A stretch of 64,000 nucleotides of DNA from an uncultured Eubacteriales bacterium (GCA_900548285.1 URKE01000003.1:1-64000); one strand, 5' to 3'; positions 15,977-23,852 are shown, counted from the stretch's first letter. Numbers and translations: made by a program. The notes: generated by a model from the letters alone, not told the origin.

Positions 15977-16436
15977 ACACGGTCAATATCTCTCTTTGTA
16001 ATCCGAGTAAGTTTGCTATGTAATCGGTTATCACGTTAATATTTATATGCTCGGATTCGTCCGACATAACCGGATTGCTCAAATAAATTTCAGTTTTAAT
16101 CATTTTTTTATCGCATATTTCGACAACGACTTTTTCGCATATCAGATCGTTATCTTTAAGAACTTGCTCGAATGCCGCCGAATAATACTTCCCGAGATTT
16201 TGATCCACGAAATCGTTGAACGACGCCATATTGTCCGCCTGCAAAGTTTCGTTTGTTTTTCCCTTTCCGGCGCCGACGTCTAACGAAAGCGTATTAAGCG
16301 GTTTTAAAAAGCAAAAAATCATTACAAACGATAAAATCCCCGTCGCCGCAACGGATATTTTGCCTTTCGGCAGGATTATCTGAGCGAGAGAAATCAATAT
16401 CACGGTTATAAAAATCGATATTATATAACTTTTCAT
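15969..16436 (-). CDS. spoIIIAF: Stage III sporulation protein AF
   Basis: SpoIIIAF is an inner component of the mother-cell half of the SpoIIIA channel. The 155-residue protein has two N-terminal membrane segments (about 4-22 and 30-52) and a soluble C-terminal domain that faces the intermembrane space. Homology is weaker than for AE or AA, but its size, topology and position between AE and AG settle it. It starts 3 bases after the spoIIIAE stop. Confidence 0.88.
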   Translation of the reverse strand: MKSYIISIFITVILISLAQIILPKGKISVAATGILSFVMIFCFLKPLNTLSLDVGAGKGKTNETLQADNMASFNDFVDQNLGKYYSAAFEQVLKDNDLICEKVVVEICDKKMIKTEIYLSNPVMSDESEHININVITDYIANLLGLQREILTVYG

Positions 16437-16439
16437 TTT

Positions 16440-17639
16440 TCAGGAAAATATATATCTCGTGCAACCTATAACCGCAACGAACGTGACTACGTACATAAAC
16501 GTGACGATTACGAGCGCGGCGATTATAAAATTGATGACCGAAATTCCGCCCGAAATAAACTCCCCCGTTCTACCGTCGGAAAACGGTTCGGTTACGGCGG
16601 CGATGAGTTTTAACACAAGCGTTAAAACTATTATTTCGATAATCGGGATAACGGCAACCGAAAAAACGATCAGTACGGCAAGCGCGCCGAAAGCGTTTTT
16701 TATGATCGCCGCCGAAGCGATAATCATATTCATTCCGTCACCGACAATATTGCCGACAAGCGGTAAAGTCGTACCAAGGGCGTATTTTGCGGTCTTGTAT
16801 CCAAGCCCGTCCAGATAGCCCGAGTTCAACCCGTTCAGTCCGAGAAAAAGCGAAAAGACAACGGTGAAAAGTCCGATTGCCCATTTCATAAAAGCAGATA
16901 AAAATCCAAATATATTCTTTAATTTTATCGATTTGTTTATATTTGAAACAATAGACGCGACAAACATAAACACCATTATCGGAAAGAATACGTTTTTGAT
17001 TAGAACTATAACCGTGTCCGAAACGAATAACGCCGCGGGCGTTACCGTAAGCGAAGAATTTGTCGCGCCGCAGGCAACCGTCAGCGTCATCACGATCGGA
17101 TAAACCGCCTCGATAAATCCCGACAGTTTGTCAAGCGTAGATTCGGCTTTCGCTATCGTTCCGTAAACCACGCCCGCCACAATACAGATTATTGCGGTAA
17201 AAATAGCGTAACCGGCAAGTTCGCCCGCCCCGGACTTGTCCGACGGCGCAAAAAGTTTCAACAGCGATGAAAAAACGATGAGAACAAACAGGGAAACGAA
17301 TGCGGGCAACTGCTCTCTGAATCCGCTTGTTACCAACGAAAGCAAATAATCGAAAAGCGTTTCGTAATTTTCGCTTTCGCCGTTTATCATATTTTTGATA
17401 AAGTCTTTAAGACTACCGCAACTTGCAAACGGCGGGATAAGATCGGCAAGATATTTTTCGATTTCCGCCGTGTTCAGCCCGTCGTAAATTTTGTCGGCAA
17501 TGCTTTCGATTTCGTCCGCTTTAATCCCGTCGCCGCTCGTTTCATCATTTACGGTTTCCGCTTTCGCGTAAACGTAATTTGTCGAAAAAAACAATATAAA
17601 AAGCGGAATTATTAAAATTATTACAAATCTTTTTTTCAT
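16440..17639 (-). CDS. spoIIIAE: Stage III sporulation protein AE
   Basis: SpoIIIAE is the polytopic membrane protein proposed to form the permease-like part of the SpoIIIA apparatus. The 399-residue protein has a signal peptide-like N-terminus (about 1-25), a soluble segment, and about eight hydrophobic segments from residue 100 onward. Family segments include GATNSSLTVTPAA and the invariant GDGMNMIIASAAIIKNAFG region. It overlaps spoIIIAD by 4 bases. Length matches Bacillus SpoIIIAE. Confidence 0.93.
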   Translation of the reverse strand: MKKRFVIILIIPLFILFFSTNYVYAKAETVNDETSGDGIKADEIESIADKIYDGLNTAEIEKYLADLIPPFASCGSLKDFIKNMINGESENYETLFDYLLSLVTSGFREQLPAFVSLFVLIVFSSLLKLFAPSDKSGAGELAGYAIFTAIICIVAGVVYGTIAKAESTLDKLSGFIEAVYPIVMTLTVACGATNSSLTVTPAALFVSDTVIVLIKNVFFPIMVFMFVASIVSNINKSIKLKNIFGFLSAFMKWAIGLFTVVFSLFLGLNGLNSGYLDGLGYKTAKYALGTTLPLVGNIVGDGMNMIIASAAIIKNAFGALAVLIVFSVAVIPIIEIIVLTLVLKLIAAVTEPFSDGRTGEFISGGISVINFIIAALVIVTFMYVVTFVAVIGCTRYIFS

Positions 17640-18019
17640 AACAGTCCGACCACGGTCCGAATCATTTCGCTTATCAGCGGCATTGCGAGAGTTATCATAA
17701 TCACCTTCCCCGCGAACTGAATTTTTTCGCCCAACGCGGCCTGTCCGAAATCGCTCGCAACCCCGCTCGAAAAATCTACCAGATAAGAAATAGCTATAAT
17801 TTTAAGCGAGAGTTTAAACACCGAGCCGTCCAACCCGCCTTTATCCGACAATTCCGAAAAGAACGCAACAAACTCTTTTACATAAGTCAAAGACAAAATT
17901 ATAATCAGTAAACCGCTTGCTACTCCGGCGATAACCGCGATTTCGCTGTTGACGGTTTTCAGATAAGCGATGAGAATTACCGATATGATTCCGATCACCA
18001 CGATTTTACAGATTTCCAT
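17636..18019 (-). CDS. spoIIIAD: Stage III sporulation protein AD
   Basis: SpoIIIAD is a small membrane protein of the SpoIIIA complex, similar in sequence to AC and probably located beside the export-like core. The 127-residue protein has about four hydrophobic segments and the family segment KIIAISYLVDFSSGVASDFGQ. It lies between AC (one-base gap) and AE (4-base overlap). Confidence 0.9.
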   Translation of the reverse strand: MEICKIVVIGIISVILIAYLKTVNSEIAVIAGVASGLLIIILSLTYVKEFVAFFSELSDKGGLDGSVFKLSLKIIAISYLVDFSSGVASDFGQAALGEKIQFAGKVIMITLAMPLISEMIRTVVGLL

Positions 18020-18020
18020 T

Positions 18021-18218
18021 TCAGTAAAGGTCGAATATGTCTTTTATGGAGGTAAACAATTCGCTTATCATGCTTATGACAAGAGTCAGAGCGATGACAA
18101 GCCCCGCCAAAGCGACAAGCGTCGCGATATCGTCATTGCCGGATTTTTTCAGTATCTGACATATCACCGTTATAAGAATTCCTATCGCCGCAAGTTTAAA
18201 AATAATCTCTATACCCAT
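18021..18218 (-). CDS. spoIIIAC: Stage III sporulation protein AC
   Basis: SpoIIIAC is the smallest SpoIIIA component, with two membrane helices (about 5-23 and 33-52 of 65 residues). The conserved segment ICQILKKSGNDDIATLVALAG is characteristic. It lies between AB and AD in the canonical order. Confidence 0.9.
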   Translation of the reverse strand: MGIEIIFKLAAIGILITVICQILKKSGNDDIATLVALAGLVIALTLVISMISELFTSIKDIFDLY

Positions 18219-18225
18219 AAATTTC

Positions 18226-18687
18226 TCACAATATCAAAATGAAAAACACTAAACCGAGGCTTAATCCCAACTTTTTGCCCAAACTTTTATATTTACAGTT
18301 TTCAACGACACATTTGTCGTATTCCGCTTTAAAAACTCCTTCGTAATAATCCAGAAACTTCTCTTCCGCCTCGCCGTCCCTTTTGCCTACCGAAGAAAAA
18401 TATTCTTTCACGACGTCGCTCTGCTCCTGCGCGAGAAATTCGGAAACAATTCTTTCAGCCGATTCCTCGTCCGGGCGATAAAGTCCGCAAAGCGAAGCGT
18501 ATTCTTTTTTCGACTGTAATATTCCGGCAACGTTTTCGCGCCGAAAAAAAAGATTTCTCTTCAATTCGGAATTGAAGGACAAGAGCGACGAATAAAAATC
18601 GACGCGCTTTTTGTACACTCCCGAATAAGCCGAGCCTATTGCCGCGCAAAGTAAAACAGCAAAACCACCGATAAGAACTTTTAACAT
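18226..18687 (-). CDS. spoIIIAB: Stage III sporulation protein AB
   Basis: SpoIIIAB resembles a type II secretion F-domain protein and is thought to couple the SpoIIIAA ATPase to the membrane complex. The 153-residue protein has a membrane helix at each end (about 3-20 and 135-152). The helical domain between them includes SFNSELKRNLFFRRENVAGI. It overlaps spoIIIAA by 7 bases. Confidence 0.88.
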   Translation of the reverse strand: MLKVLIGGFAVLLCAAIGSAYSGVYKKRVDFYSSLLSFNSELKRNLFFRRENVAGILQSKKEYASLCGLYRPDEESAERIVSEFLAQEQSDVVKEYFSSVGKRDGEAEEKFLDYYEGVFKAEYDKCVVENCKYKSLGKKLGLSLGLVFFILIL

Positions 18688-19529
18688 TTTTCTCCTGCTT
18701 CGTTATAAACCGTTATATTCCCGCCATAGAAAAGTTCTATATAAAAATCAAACACTCGTTTTTTTATAATTTCAGTAAATATCGCTTTTTTTAAAAGGTT
18801 TTTCAGATTGTCGGAATGAGCGGAAGCAAGAACTTTCACACCCGATGCAGCCGCTTTTTCACACGCGTCGATATCGCCCCCGGTCATAATTTCATCACAA
18901 ACTATAACCTCGGGCGCAAGCGTTCTCACACCGCACGAAAAGCCGTATTCTTTATCCGCGTATTTCAGCGCGTCGGAATTTTTACCGAGGTAAAATCTGC
19001 CGCTTGCCGAAAACTCGTCGCGTTCGTCGATAAAGACGACGTTTTTATTTAACTTATCGGAGTAAATTCTTCCCAGATCTCTCAAAAAAGTCGTTTTACC
19101 CTGCCCCGGCGGGGAAATAACGAGGCAACCGACCGCTTTTTGCGCGTAATCACAAAAAAACGGACGCGCTATTCCGTCAACGTCGTTGGGCATACGCACG
19201 CAAAGCGAGGTTATCTGCTTTATCGTCGAAACTTCTCCGTTCTTTTTTACGACGTTTCCGCAAATTCCTACCCTTTCCCCTTCCGACGAGGTTATGAAAC
19301 CCTGCCTTATAGATTCTTCCTTTGAATAAAAGGTGTAATCGCATAGTTTCATAATAATGTTTTCGATATCTTCTTCGGAATAAATCCGCGATAATATCTT
19401 TCTTTTTCGTTCGCCGTTATAAGAATACAAGACGTTTATCGGTTGCCCTTTTCTTACGCGTAACTCCTCTATCGCTCCTCTCGTTGCGAGAATTTCGGCC
19501 CTGTCCCGCTCGGGTAAAAACTTCAACAT
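18681..19529 (-). CDS. spoIIIAA: Stage III sporulation protein AA (secretion-type ATPase)
   Basis: SpoIIIAA is the ATPase of the SpoIIIA apparatus, related to type II/IV secretion ATPases. Walker A is SPPGQGKTTFLRDL, Walker B lies in VVFIDERDEF, and VCDEIMTGGD follows. The frame is open to ATG 19598, but that codon directly follows the trmB terminator T-run and has no ribosome site. ATG 19529 has AGGA five bases upstream and gives the usual short N-terminus (MLKFLPERDRAEI), 282 residues. It is the first gene of spoIIIAA-AH; mother-cell sigma-E control is expected. Confidence 0.92.
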   Translation of the reverse strand: MLKFLPERDRAEILATRGAIEELRVRKGQPINVLYSYNGERKRKILSRIYSEEDIENIIMKLCDYTFYSKEESIRQGFITSSEGERVGICGNVVKKNGEVSTIKQITSLCVRMPNDVDGIARPFFCDYAQKAVGCLVISPPGQGKTTFLRDLGRIYSDKLNKNVVFIDERDEFSASGRFYLGKNSDALKYADKEYGFSCGVRTLAPEVIVCDEIMTGGDIDACEKAAASGVKVLASAHSDNLKNLLKKAIFTEIIKKRVFDFYIELFYGGNITVYNEAGEKC

Positions 19530-19544
19530 ACTTGTCCTATGATA

Positions 19545-19571
19545 TTTATATGCGACGATTAACTTTATAGA
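19545..19571 (-). promoter_or_regulatory. Weak candidate sigma-E promoter for the spoIIIA operon
   Basis: On the minus strand CATATAAA (19545-19552) matches six of eight positions of the sigma-E -10 consensus CATACAMT. A TCTATAA element (19565-19571) lies upstream. Spacing is slightly short. The assignment relies mostly on the known sigma-E control of spoIIIA in Bacillus. Confidence 0.3.
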
Positions 19572-19598
19572 ATGATTTTTAGGGATTTCATCCGTCAT

Positions 19599-19630
19599 AA
19601 AAAAAACCGCGAACTAAATCGCGGTTTTTA
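19599..19630 (-). terminator. trmB terminator
   Basis: AACCGCGA (19605-19612) pairs perfectly with TCGCGGTT (19619-19626), followed in the minus direction by a T-run at 19606-19599. It separates trmB from the spoIIIA operon. Confidence 0.85.
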
Positions 19631-19682
19631 TCTGTTCCCTATGCCGGCCAAGAATAAATTAACAATTGACCTTTTTTATAAA

Positions 19683-20357
19683 TCAGCGTTTGATATACGC
19701 TTCGAGTTTATATATTCGTTTCCCCTGCGAAACAAACATTTTTTCATATTCCGTTTCGATGTTTTCGGATAAATCATCCGAGTGAAGGTCGAGAGATATG
19801 TTTTTTAACGCGAAACCGTTTTCGGAAAGAGATTGCAACGAAAATTCAAAAAACTCTCTGTTGTCGGTTTTTAAGCGTATCTCGCCGTCGGAAGTCAAAA
19901 GTTTTTTATAAATTTCGAGATATCTGTAATAAGTCAGACGTCTGTTTCTGTAAGTGTATTTCGGATAAGGACATGAAAAATTAAGATAAATTCTCGAAAT
20001 CGTTTCCGGTTTCAGATAATAAAGCAGATTTTCCGCGCCGACGTTCATAAATCTTAGATTCGCAAGTTTTTCCGTGTCCGCTTTTTCGCACGCCTCGATT
20101 ATCACGTTGCTGATTTTCTCTACGGCTATCAGATTCACGTTGGGATATTTTTCGGCGTGTTTAAAGGCAAATCCGCCCTTTCCGCAACCTATTTCAAGCA
20201 TAACGGGCGCGTTGTTTCCGAAAATTCCGGTCAAATCGATAACGTCGTATCTATCTTCGGGCGATTTCGCGTAAAAATCCTCGCGTTCGGTTTTCAATAA
20301 GTATTTTCCGCAGGCGGCGACGCGCTCGTCCAGATGACTTTTTCTTCTCATTCTCAT
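19683..20357 (-). CDS. trmB: TrmB-type tRNA (guanine46-N7)-methyltransferase
   Basis: TrmB makes m7G46 in the tRNA variable loop. The protein has the SAM motif EIGCGKGGFAFKHAEKYP and the downstream GEIRLKTDNREFFE segment of TrmB. The usual (S/P)DPWPKxxHxKRR motif reads NFSCPYPKYTYRNRR here, so the conserved aspartate is a cysteine. The frame is open to 20393, but that TTG is part of the -35 box. ATG 20357 (224 residues) coincides with the predicted transcription start, and ATG 20351 is the alternative. It is transcribed from its own sigma-A promoter after the sigF operon. Confidence 0.85.
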   Translation of the reverse strand: MRMRRKSHLDERVAACGKYLLKTEREDFYAKSPEDRYDVIDLTGIFGNNAPVMLEIGCGKGGFAFKHAEKYPNVNLIAVEKISNVIIEACEKADTEKLANLRFMNVGAENLLYYLKPETISRIYLNFSCPYPKYTYRNRRLTYYRYLEIYKKLLTSDGEIRLKTDNREFFEFSLQSLSENGFALKNISLDLHSDDLSENIETEYEKMFVSQGKRIYKLEAYIKR

Positions 20358-20363
20358 AACGGA

Positions 20364-20393
20364 ATTATATACTTTACTAACGTAAAATGTCAA
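20364..20393 (-). promoter_or_regulatory. Sigma-A promoter of trmB
   Basis: TTGACA (20388-20393) and TATAAT (20364-20369) on the minus strand are both perfect, with an 18-bp spacer. The predicted start of transcription is about 20357, the first base of the trmB ATG. Confidence 0.8.
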
Positions 20394-20405
20394 GAAAACG
20401 CCGAT

Positions 20406-20430
20406 AAAAAAATCCGTAATGACGAACGGA
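20406..20430 (-). terminator. Probable terminator of the spoIIA operon
   Basis: A short TCCGT/ACGGA stem (20426-20430 with 20413-20417) is followed by seven T residues in minus-strand RNA. It lies between the sigF stop and the trmB promoter. Confidence 0.55.
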
Positions 20431-20438
20431 ATCCCTAT

Positions 20439-21161
20439 TTAAATTTGTTTTTTGAAAGATTCGATGATTTTATTTTCTATTCTCGATATCTGCACCTGCG
20501 ACACGCCGAGCGCTTCGGCTATTTCGCTCTGAGTATTATCCCTGTAATACCTCATTATGATTATTTTCTTTTCCCGCGGCGGCAATCTTTCGATCATGCT
20601 TTTAAGAAGTATTTTATCGACCATGTCGTCCTCCCTTTCTTCCGAGGGAATTCTGTCGATAAGTTCGGTTTTCTTTTCGCCGTTATTTTCACCCGTCGCA
20701 TCGTAAAGCGAAACGGGCATTTTCGCGCTGTCAAGGGCTAAAACGACGTCCTCCCTGTCAATGGACAAAGCGGCTGATATTTCGTCCACAGAGGGCGATT
20801 CTCCCGTCTTACAACTATATTCTTCGATGTACCGATTGATTTTGGTCGCCTGCGCTTTGATTATCCTCGAAACTTTTATACAACCGTCGTCGCGAAGAAA
20901 TCTTTTCACTTCCCCGAGAATCATCGGAACGGCGTAAGTAGAAAAAACAACGCCGAATTTTTCGTCGAAATTTTTAATCGCTTTTAAAAACCCGACGCAA
21001 CCGAGTTGATAAAGGTCGTCGTAGTCTACGCCTTTGTTTTTAAATCTGCGGATAATACTCTTTATTAAAAGCGAATTGTTTTCAAGCAATATTTCGGCTG
21101 CTTTTTTGTCGCCTTTTTTTGCTTTTCGTAAGTAATAAACGGTTTGTTCCGCTTCAAGCAT
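20439..21161 (-). CDS. sigF: Forespore sigma factor SigF
   Basis: SigF directs the first forespore-specific transcription. The 240-residue sigma-70 family protein has region 2 (VDYDDLYQLGCVGFLKAI and FSTYAVPMILGEVKRFLRDD), region 3 (SPSVDEISAALSI) and region 4 (LPPREKKIIIMRYYRD with the helix-turn-helix QSEIAEALGVSQVQISRIE). Sequence alone could also suggest SigG, but its position directly after spoIIAA and spoIIAB identifies SigF. AAGGGAG precedes ATG 21161, 14 bases after spoIIAB. Confidence 0.95.
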   Translation of the reverse strand: MLEAEQTVYYLRKAKKGDKKAAEILLENNSLLIKSIIRRFKNKGVDYDDLYQLGCVGFLKAIKNFDEKFGVVFSTYAVPMILGEVKRFLRDDGCIKVSRIIKAQATKINRYIEEYSCKTGESPSVDEISAALSIDREDVVLALDSAKMPVSLYDATGENNGEKKTELIDRIPSEEREDDMVDKILLKSMIERLPPREKKIIIMRYYRDNTQSEIAEALGVSQVQISRIENKIIESFKKQI

Positions 21162-21175
21162 TTCAAACTCCCTTG

Positions 21176-21601
21176 TCAGGCAACGGAAGAAAGACGTTTC
21201 GTCATATCGACGATTGTTCCCGCGTTCTGTTTGGATATCACCTTAACTTCATCCATAAAGGTTTTTATTATGGTGAACCCCATTCCCGAACGTTCGTCGT
21301 CGGGTTTTGTGGTGTAAAACGGCTCCAACGCCGCTTCGAGGTCGTCGATTCCCACTCCGCTGTCCGAAATAACGATATGTACGTTTTCGCCGTCGGTTTC
21401 GGCAAGCATCGTAACTTCTCCGACGGTGTCGGGATATCCGTGAACGATGGCGTTAGTCACAGCCTCCGAAACTGCGGTTTTTATATCCGTCAGTTCGCCT
21501 ATTCCGGGATTGAGCGGCAAAAGAAACGAAGCGATAACGTTTCTTGCAAAACCTTCGTTTTCGGATACTGAATCGAATTTTATCAACATTCTATTTTTCA
21601 T
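21176..21601 (-). CDS. spoIIAB: Anti-sigma factor and serine kinase SpoIIAB
   Basis: SpoIIAB binds and inhibits SigF and phosphorylates SpoIIAA using a GHKL ATPase fold. The 141-residue protein shows the N box EAVTNAIVHGYPD, the G1 box DSGVGID and the G2 box RSGMGFTIIKTFMD. GGAGCAG precedes ATG 21601. It lies between spoIIAA (16-base gap) and sigF, the standard partner-switching operon. Confidence 0.96.
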   Translation of the reverse strand: MKNRMLIKFDSVSENEGFARNVIASFLLPLNPGIGELTDIKTAVSEAVTNAIVHGYPDTVGEVTMLAETDGENVHIVISDSGVGIDDLEAALEPFYTTKPDDERSGMGFTIIKTFMDEVKVISKQNAGTIVDMTKRLSSVA

Positions 21602-21617
21602 AATTTTCTGCTCCGTT

Positions 21618-21926
21618 TTAAATTTTAGGCATTATTTCATATAATCCGGATATCTGCAATATCTTGTTTATGCTGACGCTCGGGTTCTGAATGTAAATCG
21701 GTATTCCTGCTTTTTTCAGGGTTTTATATCGCCCGAGCAGGACGCCGATTCCCGTGCTGTCCATAAACGAGGTATTCGCAAAATTAAAAACGACGCATTT
21801 TATGTTTCCGGACGAGGCGATGGCGTTTTCGATTTCCGATTTCGCCCTGCCGGCCGTATATTCGTCGAGTTCTCCGTTCAGATATATGTAAAGTTTACCT
21901 TTCGATTGCGCGTATTTTATTTCCAT
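21618..21926 (-). CDS. spoIIAA: Anti-anti-sigma factor SpoIIAA
   Basis: SpoIIAA frees SigF by binding SpoIIAB; its activity is set by phosphorylation of a serine, reversed by SpoIIE. The 102-residue STAS-domain protein has the phosphorylation motif MDSTGIGVLLGR (Ser about 57). GAGGTG precedes ATG 21926. It is the first gene of spoIIAA-spoIIAB-sigF. dacF, which starts this operon in Bacillus, is not here; a DacF-like gene is at 5.4 kb. spoIIE is outside the window. Confidence 0.96.
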   Translation of the reverse strand: MEIKYAQSKGKLYIYLNGELDEYTAGRAKSEIENAIASSGNIKCVVFNFANTSFMDSTGIGVLLGRYKTLKKAGIPIYIQNPSVSINKILQISGLYEIMPKI

Positions 21927-21945
21927 AGTTCACCTCACGAAAAAA

Positions 21946-21954
21946 ATTGTAACA
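21946..21954 (-). promoter_or_regulatory. Candidate extended -10 element for the spoIIA operon
   Basis: TGTTACAAT on the minus strand lies about 20 bases before the spoIIAA start and resembles an extended sigma-A -10. A sigma-H promoter, as in Bacillus, was looked for and not seen. Confidence 0.3.
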
Positions 21955-22017
21955 TACCTTAGCGCGAATATTTTGCAAAGAACTGTCGGATAATAGTATT
22001 TTTTAGATAATACGGCA

Positions 22018-22043
22018 ATGAAAAAACCGCCCGAAGGCGGTCT
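22018..22043 (-). terminator. Terminator of the two-gene membrane-protein operon
   Basis: ACCGCC (22026-22031) pairs with GGCGGT (22036-22041) around a CGAA loop, with a T-run in minus-strand RNA after it. Confidence 0.85.
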
Positions 22044-22049
22044 TTCCGA

Positions 22050-22478
22050 TTATTTGGTTTTGTTTGCTTTGAGGTATTTAACGGGATTCGTTATGCAAGG
22101 AATATTTATTATAACGTGAATAAGCAAAAGTATTGCTCCGATAAGCACGCCGCCGATCAAACCGCCGATAAATCCTAAAATCGCTCCTCTGTAAGGATGA
22201 TTGGAAGTGTAAGCCGTGTTGCCGTAAACCGAAGTGGTATAACTGTTCGCTCCGTCACGGTAACCCTCTTTTCCTTGTTTGAAGGCGCCTTTAAGCGTTG
22301 TTCCCAAAATCGGAACACAGCAGAACCCGCCGCAGATAAGCCAGTTGACGAAGTTCATCTCACGGAAAAAGAACACGAGTCCTATTGTTCCGAAGATTGC
22401 CGCGATAACGTACCAGATTATCGTCAACGTGAGTTGTTTCTTGGCGTCGGCGACGCTTTCGATTGGTCTTGTTTTCAT
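22050..22478 (-). CDS. Small three-helix membrane protein of unknown function
   Basis: I do not recognise this 142-residue protein. It has hydrophobic segments at about 17-38, 43-62 and 98-125, the last very glycine- and isoleucine-rich. Between them is a short tyrosine- and asparagine-rich stretch (SYTTSVYGNTAYTSNHPY). The frame is open to 22553, but AAAGGAG lies just before ATG 22478. It follows the 323-residue membrane protein by 55 bases and ends at a good terminator, so the two form an operon that is probably controlled by the divergent XRE regulator. No catalytic motif is visible. Confidence 0.6.
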   Translation of the reverse strand: MKTRPIESVADAKKQLTLTIIWYVIAAIFGTIGLVFFFREMNFVNWLICGGFCCVPILGTTLKGAFKQGKEGYRDGANSYTTSVYGNTAYTSNHPYRGAILGFIGGLIGGVLIGAILLLIHVIINIPCITNPVKYLKANKTK

Positions 22479-22533
22479 TTTTTCTTCTCCTTTGTGGTTA
22501 TATTTTAACGACTTTTGTCGAAAAGTCCGCGTT

Positions 22534-23505
22534 TTATTGCAAAGCGACGGCAAAAATAAAGACTAACATTATAACGAACGTCAGAATAAAGAACAGCATT
22601 ATCGGGAAATTATATCTCATTCTTATCTTTCCGCTGCGCCCGTACGTGTTCATATAGAATTGTTTGTTTCTGTCAAACACGTCGTGTTCGGACATTCGCC
22701 AGATGACGATCGCGTTTGCTCCGCCGAATAATACGACCAACAAAATTCCGTTCAGCAGTCCCGCGGTAAAAATCTCTATTATCGATAGAACGAGAGTTAT
22801 TCCCGCGCACGCAAAACCGAGGATTTTGAACGCAATGTAAGCCGCGTACGCCCTTTTCGCCCCTTCCGTGACTTTTTGCGAAGCGGGATAATAAAGATAA
22901 CTGCAACCGTTATGTTTGTTTACGACGCAATAGTATCTCGTACCGTTATAATCAACGTAAATACATACCACGGGTACGAATACAGCCATACATTCGTATC
23001 CGTTAACGGTGCACGTTCCGATATGACGCGGCGCGGCGAGTTCGTAAACTCTGTCATCCATTTCGTAGGAAGAATAACAATATTTGTTACCGTATAACGA
23101 ATTCGGCAAATCGTCGACGTGCGTCAAGGTGAAAAGCCTGTTGTCGTTTCTGCCTACAAATTCCCCCATATTGAGAGAATCGAAAAAATTCTTGGTCGTA
23201 CTTTTATTGAAGGTGTAAGTATCTGTATGCGTCGTGGTCGTCGTAACGTCGCCGTCCGTTTCGACGTCGCTGTATATGTAAGTCGCTTTTATCGTGAGAA
23301 GATATACGGGCGCGAATCTGTTATCGAAAGTCACGTCTTTCATCGTCGCCGAAGATACCTTATTATAAAACCCTTGATCGATTCCCCCTATCCCCGCAAC
23401 GCGTTTCTTGAGAATTTCAAGACATTCCGCGTCGCTGTAATTTGTTTTTGCCCTCGCAATCTTGTCGCACCAGTCGAATGTGTTGTTTGATTTTTCAACA
23501 GCCAT
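22534..23505 (-). CDS. Membrane protein of unknown function, divergent from an XRE regulator
   Basis: I do not recognise this 323-residue protein. About 220 N-terminal residues look soluble and beta-rich, with a threonine-rich run (VTTTTTHTDTYTF) and several cysteines. Three hydrophobic helices follow, at about 224-246, 247-269 and 300-321. No signal peptide is visible. GAGGGAGAG precedes ATG 23505, and a consensus promoter with a GAGAT site in its spacer lies upstream. It is the first gene of a two-gene operon with the 142-residue membrane protein. Base composition is similar to its neighbours, so recent transfer is not obvious. Confidence 0.65.
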   Translation of the reverse strand: MAVEKSNNTFDWCDKIARAKTNYSDAECLEILKKRVAGIGGIDQGFYNKVSSATMKDVTFDNRFAPVYLLTIKATYIYSDVETDGDVTTTTTHTDTYTFNKSTTKNFFDSLNMGEFVGRNDNRLFTLTHVDDLPNSLYGNKYCYSSYEMDDRVYELAAPRHIGTCTVNGYECMAVFVPVVCIYVDYNGTRYYCVVNKHNGCSYLYYPASQKVTEGAKRAYAAYIAFKILGFACAGITLVLSIIEIFTAGLLNGILLVVLFGGANAIVIWRMSEHDVFDRNKQFYMNTYGRSGKIRMRYNFPIMLFFILTFVIMLVFIFAVALQ

Positions 23506-23555
23506 TTTTCTCTCCCTCTTTTGAAAATTTCCCGAAAATTCGTAAATTTATAATC

Positions 23556-23584
23556 ATAATATCACATAATGAGATATATGTCAA
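23556..23584 (-). promoter_or_regulatory. Sigma-A promoter of the membrane-protein operon
   Basis: TTGACA (23579-23584) and TATTAT (23556-23561) on the minus strand are separated by 17 bp. The spacer contains an ATCTC (GAGAT) half-site, so a bound repressor would block RNA polymerase. Confidence 0.8.
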
Positions 23585-23655
23585 ATAATAATTATCTCGT
23601 TTTGAGATTTTATAATAAAAAAAATAATATGTCTATATATTTTGAGATATGAGAT
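23571..23655. promoter_or_regulatory. Cluster of GAGAT half-sites, likely XRE operator
   Basis: An inverted repeat ATCTC-N5-GAGAT lies at 23594-23608. Further GAGAT copies lie at 23571, 23644 and 23651. They overlap the leftward promoter and the presumed -35 (TTGAGA, 23602-23607) and start codon of the XRE gene. The layout suggests autoregulation together with repression of the divergent operon. Confidence 0.5.
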
Positions 23656-23840
23656 TAAAAGAATTACGCGAGGAAAACAAATATACGCAACAATACGTTG
23701 CCGAAATACTTAATATCAGACAAAACACATATTCTCAATACGAAAACGAAAAGCGTGAGATTCCCATCCGCGCCCTTATAGTTCTCGCAAAACTGTACGA
23801 CGTTTCAGTTGACTATATACTCGAACTTACCGATTATTGA
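23649..23840 (+). CDS. Small XRE-family transcriptional regulator
   Basis: This 63-residue protein is a bare Cro/CI-type helix-turn-helix domain. The HTH core lies in YTQQYVAEILNIRQNTYSQYENEKREIP, followed by the conserved PIRALIVLAKLYDVSVDYIL tail. It has no ligand or dimerisation extension. It is divergent from the two-gene membrane-protein operon and its start lies inside the GAGAT cluster. No strong ribosome site precedes ATG 23649, so expression is probably low. A repressor of itself and of the divergent genes is the likely role. Confidence 0.85.
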   Translation: MRLKELREENKYTQQYVAEILNIRQNTYSQYENEKREIPIRALIVLAKLYDVSVDYILELTDY

Positions 23841-23852
23841 TTTTCAAACCGA

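Noticed and set aside
20358..20393. N-terminal extension of trmB to 20393
   Set aside because: The start codon would be the TTG of the -35 box, upstream of the transcription start.
23649..23840. Toxin-antitoxin reading of the XRE gene
   Set aside because: The neighbours are large membrane proteins on the other strand; no toxin-sized soluble partner adjoins it.
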